A stretch of 64,000 nt of DNA from contig OU452199.1 of the NCBI GenBank assembly GCA_911728435.2, positions 3,730,860 to 3,794,859 on the forward strand. Direction: 5' to 3'. Both the position numbers and the translations under genes were made by a program. The stretch comes from Apoderus coryli. Its lineage: Eukaryota > Arthropoda > Insecta > Coleoptera > Attelabidae. This document shows positions 58,659-64,000 of this stretch, piece by piece; position 1 is the first letter of the stretch; each line of letters opens with the position of its first letter. A model generated the notes under the pieces. It searched no databases, was not told the DNA's origin, and saw nothing but the letters and a program-made list of their open reading frames with translations.

Positions 58659-59813
58659 ATACAGGTTACATAGGTACCTATACAGGGTGAACTATCAAAA
58701 ATTTTAACCACGTGCTCAGAGAAGCATGAAAAACTATAAAAGATTTGTTTCGGAATTTTTATTCGATGTTTACAAAATGGGGCAAATCCACGTTTTTCCC
58801 CGGTAAATCGGCGCCTATGACAATAATTTTTCAATATGACCTCCAACATATAACAGCTGTAGGGTTAATATTCGCGGCGTTGCCAATTGTAGAGACGGCG
58901 AAAATGAACAGTTTTGTTAATAGTAATAATTAAAATACCTGATAAATAAGTTCATCTGCATAATGGTACATTACTTCTTCGCTTTTGGAAACTGCTAAAA
59001 GGATATTTTCGCATATTGAACAACTACACTAATATCAAAAGCCGCAAACACACTAAAAGGTCCGATTATTTTATTCAAATGGGCTATTTTTACGACTTCT
59101 CGCGTAGCGAAAAAACCAAATGTTCGAAGAGGCCACCGTTAACTTCACTTTATTTCCGTACTTAATCACTGAATTTCATCATCACCAATCTCAGTTTCAT
59201 AGACAAGTCTTCATGTAGATCTAAAACTATTATTATTTTACATAAATCGTTCATGTTTTACAACAGAAACTTCTCACTCATCACAATAATAATATGTATG
59301 CCTACAACCTATACCGTAAATTGTTGTGCTTCAAATTGATTCTTAAAGTTACGCTAATTCGGCCAATCACGTTCATCACAAAATTTAAACAAACAAATCA
59401 TAGATAGGTGTTTATTGAAACAAATTAAAAATACGGTTAATAATCTTATGGTATAAAGCAATATAATCTGATAAATATTTTGGGAATTTGTTTTTGCAAA
59501 GCAGCAATTTTATTATTAATGAAATCTTAAATATTTACTGTTAATAGCAAAAAATAACTACTAACAACAAACTTGTGCATAAGTTAAATTATATTGACAT
59601 ACAAAAAATATTTGACAGTTCACAATTTCCTGAAGACTAAAACATTAGTCGAATTCAAGCCAATTAGCTAATGACAATGAGTTTCACGTTCCTTTTACAA
59701 AAAAAATTCAAGTGAGATGAGCCGTAGGTGATCATGTCACATCATTAGTTTGCGCAGAATCCCGACTGTTTGTGACGGTTTCGGACTCTTGTGAAACCGC
59801 AAAGAAAATATGT

Positions 59814-59841
59814 CACAGCTAACATACACATGTTAGCTGTG
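59814..59841. mobile_element. Micro-palindrome flanked by short direct repeat
   Basis: CACAGCTAACAT - ACAC - ATGTTAGCTGTG, arms perfect, 28 bp. ATGT lies directly outside both ends, and ATGTCA occurs at 59810-59815 and 59842-59847. Interpreted tentatively as a terminus-only insertion. Confidence 0.5.
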
Positions 59842-60034
59842 ATGTCATGATGGTCTTTTGCGTGACGTCATCATAGTGGGGTTTTTCTGACGGAGGGGAT
59901 CCACCTTGTCGTGGTCGTCGCGCTGAGTACCTGACATTAAACAAGAAGAGTGAACGAGGAAAACCAAGCGGTCCCCAAGAAGTTCAAAAATCATTCTATG
60001 GCATGTTAGACATATCCGAAAGGTAGGTGCTAAC

Positions 60035-60060
60035 CACATAACACACACAAGTGTTATGTG
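60035..60060. mobile_element. Micro-palindrome with 8-bp direct duplication
   Basis: CACATAACAC - ACACAA - GTGTTATGTG, 26 bp, symmetric. The exact 8-base repeat GTGCTAAC flanks it at 60027-60034 and 60061-60068. Same architecture as 2030-2065 with different termini. Confidence 0.62.
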
Positions 60061-60382
60061 GTGCTAACATAATATTTAATATTTCGCATGATTGCAAGTC
60101 AAAATCATCTACATTTTCTAAATACATTTTTTACTTTAAATGCTCGGTAAATCGATACACTTGGCAACGCTGTATTATAACCTTTAAACTAATGTCTAAT
60201 TTAAACTTCAGTTGGGCAGGCGGTCATAGGCGTCGGAAAAAGGGAGTTTAATATGATTTACAAAAAAATTATTTTCAACCTTAATAAAAATGTTGGAAAT
60301 TTTTTGAAAGGCGATTCTGTTAAATCTTATTTTTCTCTACCTCCAGTTAAAATTTTTGTACTGAGTAATAGTTCACCCTGTA

Positions 60383-63300
60383 TAAATTTGTTTTTGTTAT
60401 TCTCTAACAATAATTTTTTACGTCAGCAAACTATTTGTTCTAATAAGCTTAAAATATTTGTTTGTTTAAAGCTGTAATGTTAGATATACACGCCTCCGTT
60501 ATTAATAAATATTGTTTCTTATCAAACAAAAACAATTCGCGTGTTGTGTATTGTTTCTTGGAATACCATATGAAATTATTACTTATAATGTCGTAACGTC
60601 ATATTTATGTTTGCAATATAAAACCCCGATTCGTTATGAATCTTCTGGAACAGTTTCTCAAAAATCACAAAAAACAATTACTTAGGTACCTACCTATAAC
60701 CCTATAATGGCGATTTTGGTGCGATTTTCCGCATTAAAACTCAAATGTATTTAACACTTATTAATAAACATGCGGGCGGCCACCTAAAAGTTTGTCAATA
60801 TATTATAATATATGGAACACTCCATAGATACAAAAAAAACCCCATATTATTGTTATCATTGTTTATTCAAAATAAATTCAATTTCATCAGAATCCATGTA
60901 GTAATACTTGCCATAAAATTGATAAAGCACTCACTTATTTATTGTAATTATTATTTATTTGAGTAAACAACCGCGTAGAAACAGCGGATTTCCATTGCGT
61001 CAGCCAGAAAGCCTCACTCAGCTGTTGGCACATACACACACCTATAAAATTCAACCAATAACAACTAAAGTTTAAAGTCGAGCCTTCGTTATCGAGAAAT
61101 TCCAATTTAATTTACATAAGAACGTTTTAGATTATTTAAAATAGCTACTTCGCAGTCTAAAGTCCAATAATAACTGGATTTGTATCTAATTTTTAATTTA
61201 ATTAATCAAATTTTACTACTTATCTAATTATTAAGTAGGTATATTATTAAACAAAGAAGTATAATAGCACATTCTATCTAGTATTTTCTTGATTCAAGGA
61301 CATAATATAGGTAATGTTAGTTCTGCGTATAGGTACATATCTTTGGAATAAAGAAACCCGAAGATTTTCTTTTCTTTTAATATTGAAGGCTAACGCCTTT
61401 TTAATGTACGTACCTGGTTGCATAATATATTATTCTAGATAAGATTAAAAAACTACCATACCTATACTAGATTACCTACAAACTATGTGACATAACTGTA
61501 TTCATTAATTGCTAATAAGAGGTCCACTATTTATATTTTGAGACAAATAAGTAATCAAAAGACAACAGTAATTTTTTAAGTTGCTTTGATGTAGTACCTA
61601 CCTATTTCAAAATTTCATGAATAATAGACCAAAGATTTAGTAACACCCGACACCTCACTAATCTTTGTAATTGTAATAGACTCGGTAGTCGGTTGACGCC
61701 ACACATCTAGAAGTTTCTAGATCTGTGGTTGACGCACAATTTTCAATGACAATATGAAAACAGCTGACACCTGACACTAAGTGTTGCCAAAGCTCAACAT
61801 TTAAATATTTGACCTCGTATTGATTTCTGTTAGATGGTTTTACCATAGAATAAGTAAGCTAGTAGCTTTTTACTTTTAGCACTTTCATATCGAGTGTTAT
61901 GTAAAGAAATATTGGAGCAAGCAATTACCTAGCAGCTTAAAGACGAGATTTAGTACACCCCATCTTGAAACACCTCCCATCAGAAGCTGAATTGTTGTGT
62001 GTCTCAGTCATCTGTGATCATATACAAATCGTATGTATTAACTTCGACAAGGAGCGTCTAGTTTTGCATATTATGAACATGCTGTGCGATGTCTTGATGT
62101 TTACCAACAAATAAAAAACTTCAATGACGCTGTAAATGCAATTAAATCTACTAGACTACAGTTTTCTTGTTTTGAGACAAGTGTGTACACCTACCTATTT
62201 ACGATCAATGATGGTTCAAGTTCGTTATGTTCTCTGCATGTCCGCAAAGAAAAACTATTTTTTAGACACTGTAATAGCAGACGAATTCATCAACAATATC
62301 TTTGGAAAAAGAGTCAAAACCCACTATTATTAGTATTCAAGTGGAAAAGAATGTTGGCTTTAAGGCTCCTGTTTTATTTTCGCATGATATTGAGATGTGC
62401 CCTTTTATATGTGAAGAACGACGATGTTTGTAAAGTATTTATCAGTTATTTGTTTACACAATTTTATTTTTGAATCCTCACAATACATATAAATACAATT
62501 TTTATCACTATTTTTACGAAATTATACCTACTTATTTCATTTTGAGATCAACAAAACACGTTGTGCAATTGCCCCCTTACTTAACCCTCTAAAATATTTT
62601 TACGTAACGTCTCCTTGAAAACAAACCATACCTATTATGATTTCAAATTTTTCGATAACAAGAATAATCTAGTAGGAAATTTTTTTAACAATACTGTACC
62701 CCCACTATTGTACCTATTGTTAGAATATTTATAACAATTACCCTACCACGGTTTTGGTATAGAACTGTTTGGGAAAGAACCCTGGAAGTATCTTTTTGTT
62801 TATAAATTATACTTAGTTTATATTAGTGAAGTGTTATTATTATTTTTTTATACCTACTAAAAGTACTTGGGCACTCTGGCTATTACAAAATTAAATATAA
62901 TCGTTGCAAAATATCATCGGGAAAATTGTTTTGTATCGAAATTCGACGTGATTTACCTGAAATATATTTTTGGGTTTTATTCTATGTACCACAAGAGTTA
63001 TACTTAAGATTACCAGTATTGTTAAACCGTTAAATTATTTTTGAACCCGTTTTCATTGTTTACATTTGTTGTAATACTGAAGTCGTGATGCCTGATACAT
63101 TCAGTGGTAGTGATCAACGAAGAGATGAGTGAGTTTTTTCTTTAAATACATTAGTGATTCATTGAATTGTACAATAATCGATTGTTTTTAAGATGTCTAA
63201 GACTATCGACGAGTTTACTGTTTTTTTTTTTTTCAAATATCGCCTTGGCCTTTGAAAATAAACAATTTCTAAACTCGGAATTCCACTGCAGCTTGCTTGA

Positions 63301-64000
63301 CCCCTGCCATTGCCTTTAAAGACAAATTATTTTCTATAGATTCGAGTCGTTTTCCCTATTTATTGAAAACTAGTTTTATCCGGCCATCGTTTGTGAACTT
63401 TGTTTCACGGGGCATATTGCCTGCTCACACTAGATGTCGCCAAAAACATCTTGTTATTTAATAAACAATTCTAGCTCCTGTTTTATAGGAACAAGCAAGG
63501 AGGTTCAAGATGCCAACTATGACCCTAGGCTCTATAGGGTGAAGACACAATTTACGCGGAAGAAACGTCAGTAGTTCAAAACTACTAGCAGACACATAAA
63601 GGAGCAGACGAGAAAGAATAGATGATAGATAGACCTTCAGGACATAGTCCCAGGCTTTCTGAAACGAAAGGAGAGCTCCTGGAGGAATAGAAGTCCTCCC
63701 TCCAGAAATCTGGATCAGATAGCTCCTTTCACCGGAGAGGTTTGGTGGGTAGTAGCTGAGACACCTTCCCAAGTGGTTGGAAAGCTACTTGACTGGAAGA
63801 ACTCAAGTTACTCGAATTAATGAGTCCTATAGCCTATGCATATAATGGTACTCCAAGGGTTCCACTTAGATCCTGTTTTCAAACTTTTTGCTGTTGATCT
63901 CACTCGGTCGGTTGGGAAGTACAAGTCCTTCCTTCTTTTGAATTCTGTTTATAATATACAGTGATCAACGTCCCTCTAAAATTTAGGTCAGGCGCCGCTC
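60383..64000. other. Unassigned stretch to right edge
   Basis: Mostly AT-rich without recognisable genes. 61630-61667 is an imperfect palindrome CAAAGATTTAGT ... ACTAATCTTTG. Frames at 61944-62113 and 62084-62473 are open but unrecognised. About 63381-63445 (CATATTGCCTGCTCACACTA) matches, in complement, about 56038-56100 inside copy B. From about 63480 to the edge the base composition is less AT-rich, with blocks such as CTCCTGGAGGAATAGAAGTC, suggesting an unclassified repeat; an open minus frame of 104 codons there matches nothing known to me. Confidence 0.35.

Larger units (their letters stand above)
58683..60380. mobile_element. TA-flanked TIR element ending CAGGGTGAACTAT
   Basis: Ends CAGGGTGAACTAT and ATAGTTCACCCTG, perfect over 13 bp, with TA on both sides (58681-58682, 60381-60382). 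A second block CAAAAATTTTAAC is mirrored slightly further in. 1698 bp. No transposase recognised. It starts 17 bp from the right duplication of copy B and contains two small hairpins. Confidence 0.75.

Noticed and set aside
61944..62113. Open frame reading HPILKHLPSEAELLCVSVIC, then FDKERLVLHIMNMLCDVLMF
   Set aside because: Looks protein-like but has an in-frame stop just upstream, no clear acceptor, and no family I recognise; could be a pseudogene or exon fragment.
63088..63128. Possible first coding exon: MPDTFSGSDQRRD followed by donor GTGAGT
   Set aside because: Only 41 bp, and no following exon is identifiable before the window ends.
63458..63772. 104-codon minus-strand ORF near the right edge
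   Set aside because: Composition differs from surroundings, suggesting a repeat; no protein family recognised.
1..64000. tRNA, rRNA, CRISPR arrays, prokaryotic operons or phage
   Set aside because: No cloverleaf, rRNA or array pattern seen; gene structure is eukaryotic throughout.

Overview
The window reads as nuclear DNA of an insect with a large, transposon-rich, AT-rich genome. The evidence is multi-exon genes with GT-AG introns, a takeout/JHBP-like secreted protein, insect-type jockey non-LTR retrotransposons, and mariner, hAT and Tc1-like DNA elements. I cannot name the order from sequence alone; a beetle or hemipteran would fit the style.

Host genes, left to right: (1) the 5' five exons of an ANO8/ANO10-type anoctamin, minus strand, running off the left edge (97-1243); (2) a two-exon FAM174-like membrane protein, minus (2461-3080); (3) a four-exon takeout/JHBP-like secreted protein, plus (7419-9873); (4) ORC1, ten exons, minus (14131-21849), with introns inflated by a jockey fragment and a hAT element; (5) an 11-finger C2H2 protein, plus (22812-24770), divergent from ORC1; (6) a small methyltransferase-like protein, minus (25180-28166); (7) a kappaB-Ras (NKIRAS) small GTPase, plus (28862-29603), divergent from (6); (8) an intact single-exon RpS16 copy, minus (38997-39458), probably a retrogene. 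The recognised genes lie in the first 40 kb. From about 32 kb to the right edge nearly everything is mobile DNA or unassigned AT-rich sequence.

Mobile DNA is the main story. Several elements can be delimited to the base by terminal inverted repeats (TIRs) plus target-site duplications (TSDs). These are a 2.36-kb foldback element with 971-bp arms and a 9-bp TSD (3639-6002); a hAT element with a frameshifted transposase (17175-19149); an element with an uninterrupted 566-codon transposase-like ORF, TIRs and a 3-bp TAA TSD (29726-32137); TA-flanked elements ending CAGGGTG or CAGGGTA (11136-13746, 39487-41715, 58683-60380); and a 1.6-kb element with a 7-bp TSD (44311-45937). A further family has termini CAAAGATTAAT, 7-bp TSDs and no evident transposase. 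It is present as a 4.4-kb copy (54217-58658), a 1.8-kb internally deleted copy (36633-38451) and a 36-bp perfect palindrome that is nothing but two termini (2030-2065). Two further hairpins of about 26-28 bp flanked by short direct repeats lie at 59.8-60.1 kb. Jockey-type reverse transcriptase fragments, all 5'-truncated or frameshifted, occur at 10.2, 11.4, 15.1, 34, 36.5, 42.2, 44.7 and 48.7 kb.

The genes show no operon-like functional grouping; they are ordinary neighbours. The most unusual biology is the transposon-terminus family and its terminus-only micro-copies.
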